Below, in pieces: positions 55,267-61,918 of a DNA stretch of 61,940 nt (position 1 is its first letter; every line of letters starts with the position of its first letter). This DNA is from Chitinophagaceae bacterium (GTDB lineage: Bacteria > Bacteroidota > Bacteroidia > Chitinophagales > Chitinophagaceae): NCBI GenBank assembly GCA_014379965.1, contig JACMKU010000086.1, positions 1 to 61,940 on the forward strand, read 5' to 3'. The translations under genes were made by a program, and so were the position numbers. The notes beneath the pieces were generated by a model. The model ran no database searches and had not been told where the DNA came from. It saw only the letters and a program-made list of their open reading frames with translations.

Positions 55267-56037
55267 TTATCTAAATATATTATAAATTAAAGCAATGGCT
55301 GTAATCAGGCTTAATCCAAAACTTACGCGTTGCATGACAACATCCTGTTCGGCCTTCTTTGCTTTCTTCTTTGAGGTTGAGACCAGCACCACATCATTCT
55401 GCATGAGATTGTAGTAGGGAGATTCAAACATCTTATCAGAGGAAAGGTCAATCGTCCCTATCTGACGCTTTCCATCGATCTCGCGAATGATCTTGACTTC
55501 ATCCTTCATTCCGTATTCAGTCACGCCACCTGCGAGTCCGACTGCCTCGAGGATAGTTACCCTTTCGCCGGGAATGTTCAATACGCCCTGGCTACCAACT
55601 TCTCCCATCACGGTGACCTTCAGGTTTTGGAAACGAATGATCACAGTAGGATTTGATAGAAGTTCGACAGGTTCGGTGAGCCGTTTCCTGATCTGGGCTG
55701 CGAGTTCATCTTTTGTAAGACCGTCTACGTGGAAAGTACCAAGTCGTGGATATTCTATGTTTCCTTTGGCATCCACAAGGAAACCGCCACTAGGTCCGCC
55801 TGTCGCTGAAACCGTAGTCATATTATATAAGGCGTCGATTTCTGGTTTTGTACTGGCGCTGTAAACCTGGATAGACAATAAGTCGTTTTTCTGGATCCTA
55901 AGCTCTGGCACCACCACTTCGCCGTTAGCGGTGCTATCCGTCATTTTCTCCAGGTAGTTGGGGAGCTTCTGTTGTGTACCGCAGGAAATAAGATAAAGAG
56001 GGAGTACAAGTACAAATACAGTTCGGATAAGATTCAT
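55267..56037 (-). CDS. Wza-like outer-membrane polysaccharide export lipoprotein
   Basis: Start at ATG 56037 (MNLIRTVFVLVLP), which gives a clean lipoprotein signal with lipobox LISC. The 256-aa product has the poly-export domain (LRIQKNDLLSIQVYSA, GNIEYPRLGTFHVDGLTKDEL, LTEPVELLSNPTVIIRF) and a SLBB domain (VTVMGEVGSQGVLNIPGE, TILEAVGLAGGVTEYG), then a C-terminal hydrophobic helix (LSLITAIALIYNIF). It forms the outer-membrane exit channel. Partner of the autokinase gene 34 bp downstream. Confidence 0.93.
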   Translation of the reverse strand: MNLIRTVFVLVLPLYLISCGTQQKLPNYLEKMTDSTANGEVVVPELRIQKNDLLSIQVYSASTKPEIDALYNMTTVSATGGPSGGFLVDAKGNIEYPRLGTFHVDGLTKDELAAQIRKRLTEPVELLSNPTVIIRFQNLKVTVMGEVGSQGVLNIPGERVTILEAVGLAGGVTEYGMKDEVKIIREIDGKRQIGTIDLSSDKMFESPYYNLMQNDVVLVSTSKKKAKKAEQDVVMQRVSFGLSLITAIALIYNIFR

Positions 56038-56083
56038 GAAGATTTCTTTATGGATATTCGGTTCGCAAAAATACACTTTGAGG

Positions 56084-56584
56084 CTAATCCGGCCTCGCCG
56101 AAGTTAATTTACTTCTGTCAATATAGGCTACCAGTACATATCCCAGGCTATCGATGGCAACCTTAACGGCCTTTCGACGAAGACTTAGTACTTCGCCTTC
56201 CTGGTCCATTAGAGGTCCTGTTGTAATCTTGACACGCTGTCTCACCTTCAGATCCAGCGCTTGTACTTCTACATTCTCGTGTTCATTTAGAAATCGCTTG
56301 ATGGCGTTGATCTCTTTCTCTTTGATCACGGCAGGTCTACCTTCCCAGTAAACGAAATTGATGACCCCGGGTGTCATCCTTACAGCCGTCCTGTCTTCCT
56401 CACTTACCTTCACGAATACATAGGATTTGAAGAGCGGCTCCTCAACGACCTTCACCCGGTCGCTCCATTTGCGTCGGACCTTATTGAGAGGGCAATAGCT
56501 CTCGAATCCCTTTTCTAGCAGGAGTTGATTTACCTTCTTTTCCCAACGGGGACGACTATAGATCGCTAACCACTTATTTGTCAC
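56084..56584 (-). CDS. NusG-family transcription antiterminator (UpxY/RfaH-like)
   Basis: A 166-aa protein with an N-terminal NGN domain (WLAIYSRPRWEKKVNQLLLEKG, SYCPLNKVRRKWSDR, PLFKSYVFVKV) and a C-terminal KOW domain (RVKITTGPLMDQEGEVLSLRR). In Bacteroides, UpxY proteins are first in capsule operons and allow transcription of their own long operon. Its position as first gene of this 40-kb minus-strand locus fits this exactly. Two intrinsic terminators inside the locus are possible targets for its read-through activity. Confidence 0.9.
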   Translation of the reverse strand: MTNKWLAIYSRPRWEKKVNQLLLEKGFESYCPLNKVRRKWSDRVKVVEEPLFKSYVFVKVSEEDRTAVRMTPGVINFVYWEGRPAVIKEKEINAIKRFLNEHENVEVQALDLKVRQRVKITTGPLMDQEGEVLSLRRKAVKVAIDSLGYVLVAYIDRSKLTSARPD

Positions 56585-56599
56585 CAGGAGCTTTTAGGA

Positions 56600-56694
56600 A
56601 TGGCTTCGCCATCTCAGTCACATGTTTTCTTTTGAAAAATGGACTGGTTATTCAGACGAAAGGACCCGGCATGAGCGAGGGGTCGTTTCCATTT
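56600..56694 (-). promoter_or_regulatory. Structured leader of the antiterminator gene
   Basis: Downstream of the promoter, GAAACGACCC and GGGTCCTTTC can form a nine-pair hairpin (one mismatch) with a 12-nt loop. Nearer the ATG, ATGGC-GAA-GCCAT (56600-56612) forms a second small hairpin. This is where UpxY-type proteins are recruited in Bacteroides operons; the match is by position only. Confidence 0.5.
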
Positions 56695-56700
56695 CGGGTG

Positions 56701-56730
56701 CAAATATAGGCGTAAGAATGTGACTGACAA
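56701..56730 (-). promoter_or_regulatory. Promoter of the polysaccharide locus
   Basis: On the minus strand, TTG (56728-56730), a 19-nt spacer, then TATATTTG (56701-56708) fit the Bacteroidota consensus. Transcription would begin near 56694, about 110 nt before the antiterminator ATG. A 10-bp inverted repeat (56614-56623 and 56718-56727) flanks the -7 box. Confidence 0.75.
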
Positions 56731-56779
56731 GTGAAGAAAATGTGCGGATTTTGAATGATTTGTCCCCACGAGTTGATAA

Positions 56780-57361
56780 CTATTGATCCAAATCAACAAT
56801 TCCATTTTTCAGGGTATAAGTTTCCCCGGAATGAGGGCAAATTGCCATCCCTTCCTTATCGAACTCGAGTGTCATTCCCGACTTGCTCACCCAACCGGAT
56901 TGCACAGCCGGATTTCCGGTTATGATCGCGTGGGAGAGGACGGTTTTCGTAACGACGGCGCCTGCGCCGATCAGGGCATAGCGTCCTATTTCGATACCGC
57001 AAAGAATGGTCGCATTCGCACCAATGGTCGCGCCTTTCCTGACAAGAGTGTTTTGGAATTCATTTTTCCTGTCGATGAAGCTGCGGGGATTGATCACATT
57101 TGTGAAGACCATGGAGGGGCCGAGAAAAACATCATCTTCAATCACGACTCCAGCATATATGGAGACGTTGTTCTGAATCTTAACGCCGTTGCCGATGACG
57201 GCTTTGTTATCGATAAACACGTTCTGCCCGATTATGCATCGCTCGCCCACCTTGGCTGAGGGCATTATGTGAGAGAAATGCCAGACGCGGGTTCCTGCGC
57301 CGATAGACGCTCCTTCGTCAATAATGGCCGATGGATGAATCAGGGGGTTTGCAGCAGACAT
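56780..57361 (-). CDS. WbpD-like sugar N-acetyltransferase (hexapeptide repeats)
   Basis: A 193-aa left-handed beta-helix acetyltransferase. Repeats run IHPSAIIDEGASIGAGTRVWHF, MPSAKVGERCIIGQNVFID, KIQNNVSIYAGVVIEDDVFLG and MVFTNVINPRSFIDRKNEF; the last segment is typical of WbpD and QdtC-like enzymes that acetylate 3-amino sugars on nucleotide carriers. It precedes the locus promoter on the same strand, so it is transcribed separately but likely serves the same polymer. No 3-aminotransferase is seen nearby. Confidence 0.87.
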   Translation of the reverse strand: MSAANPLIHPSAIIDEGASIGAGTRVWHFSHIMPSAKVGERCIIGQNVFIDNKAVIGNGVKIQNNVSIYAGVVIEDDVFLGPSMVFTNVINPRSFIDRKNEFQNTLVRKGATIGANATILCGIEIGRYALIGAGAVVTKTVLSHAIITGNPAVQSGWVSKSGMTLEFDKEGMAICPHSGETYTLKNGIVDLDQ

Positions 57362-57403
57362 GTTACAAAGTTGCCGGATTCCACCCGTTAAAAAAAGTGC
57401 GAC

Positions 57404-57454
57404 AGTTAAACCCTTAAACTCTTAAACCTTTCGACGTCTGGACCTTTAAACCCC
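57404..57454. repeat. GTTTAA-family repeat (short copy)
   Basis: TTAAACCC, TTAAACTC, TTAAACC and CTTTAAACC words in one orientation, between the divergent acetyltransferase and membrane acyltransferase genes. No inverted partner of similar length is present. Confidence 0.75.
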
Positions 57455-57500
57455 AAACTATCTCTAACTCTTCTTACATTTAGTTTCAAATCGACTGCTT

Positions 57501-58754
57501 TTGAATCAACGCTTTTATTCTCTCGATGTATTTCGTGGGGCCACCGTCTGCCTCATGATATTAGTGAATAATCCCGGCAGCTGGGGCCAGATATATGGAC
57601 CTCTCAAGCATGCACCGTGGCATGGTATCACGCCTACAGACCTCGTCTTTCCTTTTTTCCTTTTCGCAGTTGGCAATGCGATAGCCTTCGTGATGCCGAG
57701 GCTTGAAGCAGGTGGAGATGCCATGTTCTGTCGAAAGGTTTTGAAGAGAACGGCGTTGATTTTTGGGATCGGGTTATTTCTTAACTGGTGGCCATTTGTA
57801 ACGGAAGTGAACCGGATAGTAGAAGGATCTACCGAGTTTCAGAAGGAAACGATCTTCAAGGGCTTCACCTGGATCGATTACACGAAGGATAAGGCGGGAA
57901 ACCTTGTTGAGACGATTAGAGGTGTTCGGATAATGGGCGTACTTCAGCGGATCGCGCTTTGCTATTTCTTCGCCTCCGTCATTATCTATTATTTCAAACC
58001 TCGTAAATCATTCTTCATTGCATTGGTATTCCTCCTGGTTTACTGGATGCTTTGTTATATTGGGAACCCGCAGGATCCTTACAGTCTGAAGGGTTGGTTC
58101 GGAACCAATATCGACAAGATGATTCTTGGCGAATCCCATCTCTACAGGGGAGAAGGAATTCCTTTTGACCCCGAGGGATTGGTGAGCACATTGCCCGCGA
58201 TCGTACAAGTCATCTTCGGCTATTTAGTAGGAGATTATATCCAAAAGAAATCGAAGTCTGTTGACATGCAACTCCAGGTTGATCGTCCTGCTTCTGGCAA
58301 TCCAGGGATGTACCAGATGTTGACGGGGCTGTTCGTTGCAGGGGTGGCCATGCTGGTGACGGGTTATTGCTGGGACCTTTCATTCCCAATCAATAAGAAG
58401 ATATGGACCAGTTCGTATACCATCTATACTTGTGGGCTGGCAACTGTTACACTTGCAACTATGATTTACCTGATAGAAGTTCGCAATCAGAAGGGTTGGC
58501 TCAGCAGATTCTTCGACGTGTTTGGGAAAAATGCTCTTTTCGTTTTTGCTTTAAGTGCTTTTCTGCCGAAGACACTTTCATTGATCAAACTCGGTGACGG
58601 AACCAATCCGTGGAACTGGCTTTATAGGGAGGTATTGGTGAATATTCCCGGCAGTCCGAAGATCGGCTCACTTGTTTATGCGCTGTGCGTGATCACGCTG
58701 ATGTGGGCGATTTGTTGGTGGATGGACAAGAAAAGGATCTACATCAAAGTTTGA
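57501..58754 (+). CDS. DUF5009/HGSNAT-like membrane acyltransferase
   Basis: A 417-aa polytopic protein (about ten segments) beginning with the family signature RFYSLDVFRGATVCLMILVNNPG and with HAPWHGITPTDLVFPFFLFAVG, the conserved His and Asp region of heparan-alpha-glucosaminide acetyltransferase-like proteins. Bacteroidota homologues are linked to amino-sugar use, but the role is not proven. No ATG lies between the upstream stop (57465) and the signature, so TTG at 57501 is the start. It converges on rtcB across a CTAGTGG hairpin. Confidence 0.87.
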   Translation: MNQRFYSLDVFRGATVCLMILVNNPGSWGQIYGPLKHAPWHGITPTDLVFPFFLFAVGNAIAFVMPRLEAGGDAMFCRKVLKRTALIFGIGLFLNWWPFVTEVNRIVEGSTEFQKETIFKGFTWIDYTKDKAGNLVETIRGVRIMGVLQRIALCYFFASVIIYYFKPRKSFFIALVFLLVYWMLCYIGNPQDPYSLKGWFGTNIDKMILGESHLYRGEGIPFDPEGLVSTLPAIVQVIFGYLVGDYIQKKSKSVDMQLQVDRPASGNPGMYQMLTGLFVAGVAMLVTGYCWDLSFPINKKIWTSSYTIYTCGLATVTLATMIYLIEVRNQKGWLSRFFDVFGKNALFVFALSAFLPKTLSLIKLGDGTNPWNWLYREVLVNIPGSPKIGSLVYALCVITLMWAICWWMDKKRIYIKV

Positions 58755-58762
58755 TGATAATG

Positions 58763-58848
58763 GCTAGTGGCTAGTAGGGAGTGGCTAGTGGGCTTCCTAC
58801 TCGCAACTTCCCAGTCCCCACTAGCCACTAGCTACTCACCACTAGCTT
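58763..58848. repeat. CTAGTGG-type inverted repeat between convergent genes
   Basis: GGCTAGTGGCTAGTAGGG...GGCTAGTGGG on the left and CCCCACTAGCCACTAGC...CACCACTAGC on the right form an imperfect hairpin. The right arm encodes the final residues and the stop of rtcB. Confidence 0.9.
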
Positions 58849-60277
58849 CGTTCTTCCTCCCCCACGTCTTGTGTTTCGCGCCATCCATCTTCACAATCTT
58901 CGGTGTAAACTTTCCAACTGTGTCTACAAGTTGCTGCTGGCTCCTCATCACATCTTCGATATTCTTATAGGCAAACGGCGCTTCGTCCAGTCCACCACCT
59001 ATCAGTTTTACGCCGTGCTTCGTTAGTTCATCCTTTAATGCTTCGTGCGTAACGGATTTCATGGCAGCAGTACGGCTCATCTTTCTTCCTGCACCATGAG
59101 CTGCTGAATTAACGGAAGCTTCCTGGCCTTTCCCTTTCACAATGAAGCCCGCTGCAGTCATTGATCCGGGGATTATTCCTAACACGTCCTTTCCCGCAGG
59201 CGTCGCACCTTTACGATGAACGATCACCTCTTTGCCTTCGTGCATCTCCTTCCATGCGAAATTGTGATGGTTCTCCACCATTCGTATGGGTTTCCTCCCT
59301 AGTTGCTTTGCAATCTTTTGATGAATGATATGATGACACGCAGACGCATAATCACCCGCAAGGTTCATCGCAATCCAGTATTCCATTCCTTCCTGTTCAT
59401 TCAATCCCAGCCACGCGAGGTTATTCGCTTCCCCGGGCAATCGTCTTTTTTGCTTTGCAATCTTGGTATAGTGGTTTGCAACATTCGCCCCGAGTGCCCT
59501 TGAACCAGAATGAGACAACAATCCCAGGTAAGTACCCGCCTCAATACCCAGCACAGCATCTTTCTCTTCAATCTCCACAACGCCAAATTCTACAAAGTGG
59601 TTTCCTGACCCTGATGATCCTAACTGTTTCCATGCTCTTCCGTGAAGGTTCTTTAGCAAGGGTAGTGTATAAAAGGCCTCGTTCTCCATCACTTCATGAT
59701 CCTCGGCTTGCTTGAATTGCCCTCCGCTTCCAAACAATGTGGCCTCATTCAACTCACGCGCGAAGTAGTTTTCCTTTTGTATCAATTCCTTCGGATCAAT
59801 ATCAAACACACTCAGGCACATTCTGCAGCCAATATCAACTCCAACTCCATATGGAATGACGGCATTCTCCGTTGCGAGTACACCTCCTATCGGTAACCCA
59901 TACCCTGAGTGCGCATCAGGCATCAATGCTCCCGCAACTGCAATTGGTAATTTGGCGGCAGTATACATCTGGTGCATGGCTCCCTCTTCTATCTGATCAC
60001 TTCCGAAGACACTGAATTGAATACCCGTGTTGTTAAGAGAAATCTCGGCGCCATCCGATGAGGCCTTTGGGATTAGCTGTTCTGCTATCTTGCCCAACAC
60101 CTGATCGCTCGCATATTCATTTGGACTTTGTAAAATAGCTCTCAACACCTCCATCGCATCTGCATGCGCGAGATGCCTGAAGTTTTTCTCCATTGTTTGC
60201 ATGGCAACGCTGATCACCGGCCCTTCGGGATAACCGATGGAACGAAGTTCTTTGCCATTTATTTTTAGTTTAGTCAT
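58832..60277 (-). CDS. rtcB: RtcB-family 3'-phosphate RNA ligase
   Basis: A 481-aa RtcB protein that joins RNA 3'-phosphate or cyclic-phosphate ends to 5'-OH ends, using GTP and manganese. Catalytic segments are complete: LPDAHSGYGLPIGGV, VGVDIGCRM with the metal Cys, GSSGSGNHFVEFG, LLSHSGSRALG, and NSAAHGAGRKMSR with the guanylylated His. Length is normal for the short bacterial group. The residues Ala-Ser-Gly-Glu and the TAG stop are read from a CTAGTGG repeat. It follows the AAA ATPase gene by 23 bp on the same strand. No archease or RtcR gene is present in the window. Confidence 0.93.
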   Translation of the reverse strand: MTKLKINGKELRSIGYPEGPVISVAMQTMEKNFRHLAHADAMEVLRAILQSPNEYASDQVLGKIAEQLIPKASSDGAEISLNNTGIQFSVFGSDQIEEGAMHQMYTAAKLPIAVAGALMPDAHSGYGLPIGGVLATENAVIPYGVGVDIGCRMCLSVFDIDPKELIQKENYFARELNEATLFGSGGQFKQAEDHEVMENEAFYTLPLLKNLHGRAWKQLGSSGSGNHFVEFGVVEIEEKDAVLGIEAGTYLGLLSHSGSRALGANVANHYTKIAKQKRRLPGEANNLAWLGLNEQEGMEYWIAMNLAGDYASACHHIIHQKIAKQLGRKPIRMVENHHNFAWKEMHEGKEVIVHRKGATPAGKDVLGIIPGSMTAAGFIVKGKGQEASVNSAAHGAGRKMSRTAAMKSVTHEALKDELTKHGVKLIGGGLDEAPFAYKNIEDVMRSQQQLVDTVGKFTPKIVKMDGAKHKTWGRKNEASGE

Positions 60278-60290
60278 TTAATTCGATTTT

Positions 60291-60325
60291 AAGTTACGAG
60301 TTACGGGTTATGAGTTACGGGTGGC
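60291..60325. repeat. TTACGAG/TTACGGG words at the AAA ATPase stop
   Basis: AAGTTACGAG, TTACGGG, TTATGAG, TTACGGG in tandem. It spans the junction of the AAA ATPase and rtcB genes and encodes the last residues (VTHNP) and TAA stop of the ATPase. The same words occur at 41443-41487. Confidence 0.85.
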
Positions 60326-61422
60326 AGCCGAATACTGGATAATGTATCTCTTGGTTCGTGACGCCTGAATCCGATCGCTTGCCCTTGCATCATACCGGTA
60401 TCATAAGACTTTTCATTCGGATGCGCAATCTCTGCTATGGTCATGGGCCGGTCGATGACTTTATCAAACCCAAAATACCCCGACAAGCGTCTTGCTTTTT
60501 CAATTCCCAACTTCCCGAATTCATATTTGGCAATCAACCTGCCTTTTCGCAACAACGCACTATCCACCATCGTCAGAGAGCTATTGAAAGTACAGATCAA
60601 CTGTACATTCAGGAAATCGGAAAGGAGACCGTCCGAGATATTCAATAAGTTGGACACTGCATTCCCTGTCCCGTACTTTCGATCCATGATAACATTCTCT
60701 GCGTCTTCGATAATTACCACCGTGTTCGGATTGTCGATCAGCAGTGCAATGAACTCCGGGTTCATCAGGTCGCCTGCAACGATTGGGGACAAAAACAGTA
60801 CCTTTTTCTTAATCCTCCCTACCAGGTTACGGAGGTAAGTAGTCTTTCCCGTACCGGGCAAACCGTGTAACAGTACGATGCCCTTATCATTGTTCCTATT
60901 GAGTCTCCTGCGGATCTTATCATCAATCTCTTTGAAATCATCCTCATAAAAAAGTTCGAGATCGAGTTTCGTCCTTTTAATTTCCATCGACTTTAGCTCC
61001 ATGCTATTCCTGTTCTGTACAATCAGGTTGATATCAAGCGGGCGCCTTTTCGGCCGTTCTTTGAATTGCAATGCAATTCTTGAAATGATATCCACAAACT
61101 CGGACCGATGGCCGTCATGAAATATTTCACAGTAACAGTTACCGATTTCGATCAGGCATTTATTATCGCATACTATGACAGTTTTATCAAACTCAAATCC
61201 TTTCTTCTTCTGTTTATACCACTTGGTTTTATGCACATGTTTTATCCTGCGCGAAAGCCTCTCGCGGATCTCCTCAAATACCTTCTCACCCTCAACACGT
61301 CCAATAAAGTGGATGCTGGGCAATGCATTGAAACAATACATATACAGTATCCTGGAATCCAGGAAAGAGTCCGTGAAAATGTTATTGATGTTGATCACCT
61401 TTTTGTTATACAAATTGTTCAT
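60301..61422 (-). CDS. AAA-family ATPase (BCS1-like core)
   Basis: A 373-aa protein. An N-terminal domain of ~150 residues is not recognised (beta-rich, with NKKVININNIF and CLIEIGNCYCEIFHDG). The AAA core has Walker A GLPGTGKT (187-194), Walker B TVVIIED (234-240), the sensor-1 segment ICTFNSS (277-283) and the LLRKGRLI arginine region (291-298), as in the BCS1/Pex-like group. No membrane helix at the N-terminus, unlike mitochondrial BCS1. It is 23 bp upstream of rtcB and 38 bp downstream of a strong terminator that follows a tiny ORF. The C-terminal residues come from a TTACGGG-type repeat. Its target is unknown. Confidence 0.85.
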   Translation of the reverse strand: MNNLYNKKVININNIFTDSFLDSRILYMYCFNALPSIHFIGRVEGEKVFEEIRERLSRRIKHVHKTKWYKQKKKGFEFDKTVIVCDNKCLIEIGNCYCEIFHDGHRSEFVDIISRIALQFKERPKRRPLDINLIVQNRNSMELKSMEIKRTKLDLELFYEDDFKEIDDKIRRRLNRNNDKGIVLLHGLPGTGKTTYLRNLVGRIKKKVLFLSPIVAGDLMNPEFIALLIDNPNTVVIIEDAENVIMDRKYGTGNAVSNLLNISDGLLSDFLNVQLICTFNSSLTMVDSALLRKGRLIAKYEFGKLGIEKARRLSGYFGFDKVIDRPMTIAEIAHPNEKSYDTGMMQGQAIGFRRHEPRDTLSSIRLPPVTHNP

Positions 61423-61460
61423 TGCTATCGTTATTACTACTTATCGATTCGTTGTTATAC

Positions 61461-61489
61461 AAAAAAACCCGGTCGTTCTCGACCGGGTT
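61461..61489 (-). terminator. Intrinsic terminator between a tiny ORF and the AAA ATPase gene
   Basis: On the minus strand a perfect 10-bp stem (AACCCGGTCG / CGACCGGGTT) with an AGAA tetraloop runs directly into seven T. It ends about 38 nt before the ATPase ATG, so it would attenuate transcription into ATPase-rtcB. Confidence 0.93.
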
Positions 61490-61509
61490 AATCTGTAGGC
61501 ACAATACAC

Positions 61510-61680
61510 CTACGTCTGGACACCCAGTCGAATGAATTTATCTTCATTGATACAGTTTATCATTCCAATACGTCGATATCTACTCGAAAATGCATCTCGC
61601 GATGATGGTGATTGAGCATCCATCCTCATACCATCGCCGGGCAGTTCTTTTAATACGGTATGGTCAATTTGCTTCAGCAT
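61510..61680 (-). CDS. Tiny ORF 2 (56 aa), unknown
   Basis: ATG at 61680, stop TAG at 61510-61512. The product starts MLKQIDHTVLKELPGDGMRM, then has SPSSRDAF and SRYRRIGMINC, with one Cys and a net positive middle. AAAGAAA precedes the ATG as a weak ribosome-binding site. It lies between two intrinsic terminators and upstream of the AAA ATPase on the same strand. It shares an SSRxA...YRR pattern with tiny ORF 1. No family recognised; it may be a leader peptide, a substrate of the ATPase, or a precursor peptide. Coding status is inferred from position and the shared motif. Confidence 0.5.
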   Translation of the reverse strand: MLKQIDHTVLKELPGDGMRMDAQSPSSRDAFSSRYRRIGMINCINEDKFIRLGVQT

Positions 61681-61716
61681 TAGATTTCTTTAATGATCGC
61701 ACGCTTGTATAGCAAG

Positions 61717-61745
61717 ACAAAAAAACCCCGCAATCTCTTGCGGGG
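61717..61745 (-). terminator. Intrinsic terminator after tiny ORF 1
   Basis: On the minus strand CCCCGCAA, GAGA loop, TTGCGGGG, then seven T. The eight-base-pair stem is perfect. It stands 26 bp after the stop of tiny ORF 1 and 37 bp before the start of tiny ORF 2. Confidence 0.93.
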
Positions 61746-61770
61746 CCTGTGTTCTATCGAATTCGTTGTA

Positions 61771-61869
61771 TCAACTTACTCTACGGTAGTACAATGCCCC
61801 GCGCGACGAGTAGCCATCATTTGGACTAAACCTATTCGCTGATTCAATATGTAATTTTATGCGTGGCAT
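61771..61869 (-). CDS. Tiny ORF 1 (32 aa), unknown
   Basis: ATG at 61869, stop TGA at 61771-61773. The product begins MPRIKLHIESANRFSPNDG and ends YSSRGALYYRRVS; it is basic and lacks a signal peptide. A promoter-like TTG / CATCTTTG lies just upstream and a strong terminator just downstream, so it sits in its own short transcription unit. The C-terminal SSRGALYYRRV resembles SSRDAFSSRYRRI of tiny ORF 2. Possible small peptide or leader; function unknown. Confidence 0.45.
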   Translation of the reverse strand: MPRIKLHIESANRFSPNDGYSSRGALYYRRVS

Positions 61870-61886
61870 TTTTTATTTTTCGTTCG

Positions 61887-61918
61887 CAAAGATGAAGCTA
61901 TTTTTTCTACACTACCAA
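61887..61918 (-). promoter_or_regulatory. Candidate promoter of the tiny-ORF / AAA / rtcB unit
   Basis: Minus-strand TTG (61916-61918), 21-nt spacer, CATCTTTG (61887-61894), seven of eight matches to TAnnTTTG counting the unspecified bases. Transcription would start about 10 nt before tiny ORF 1. Confidence 0.55.
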
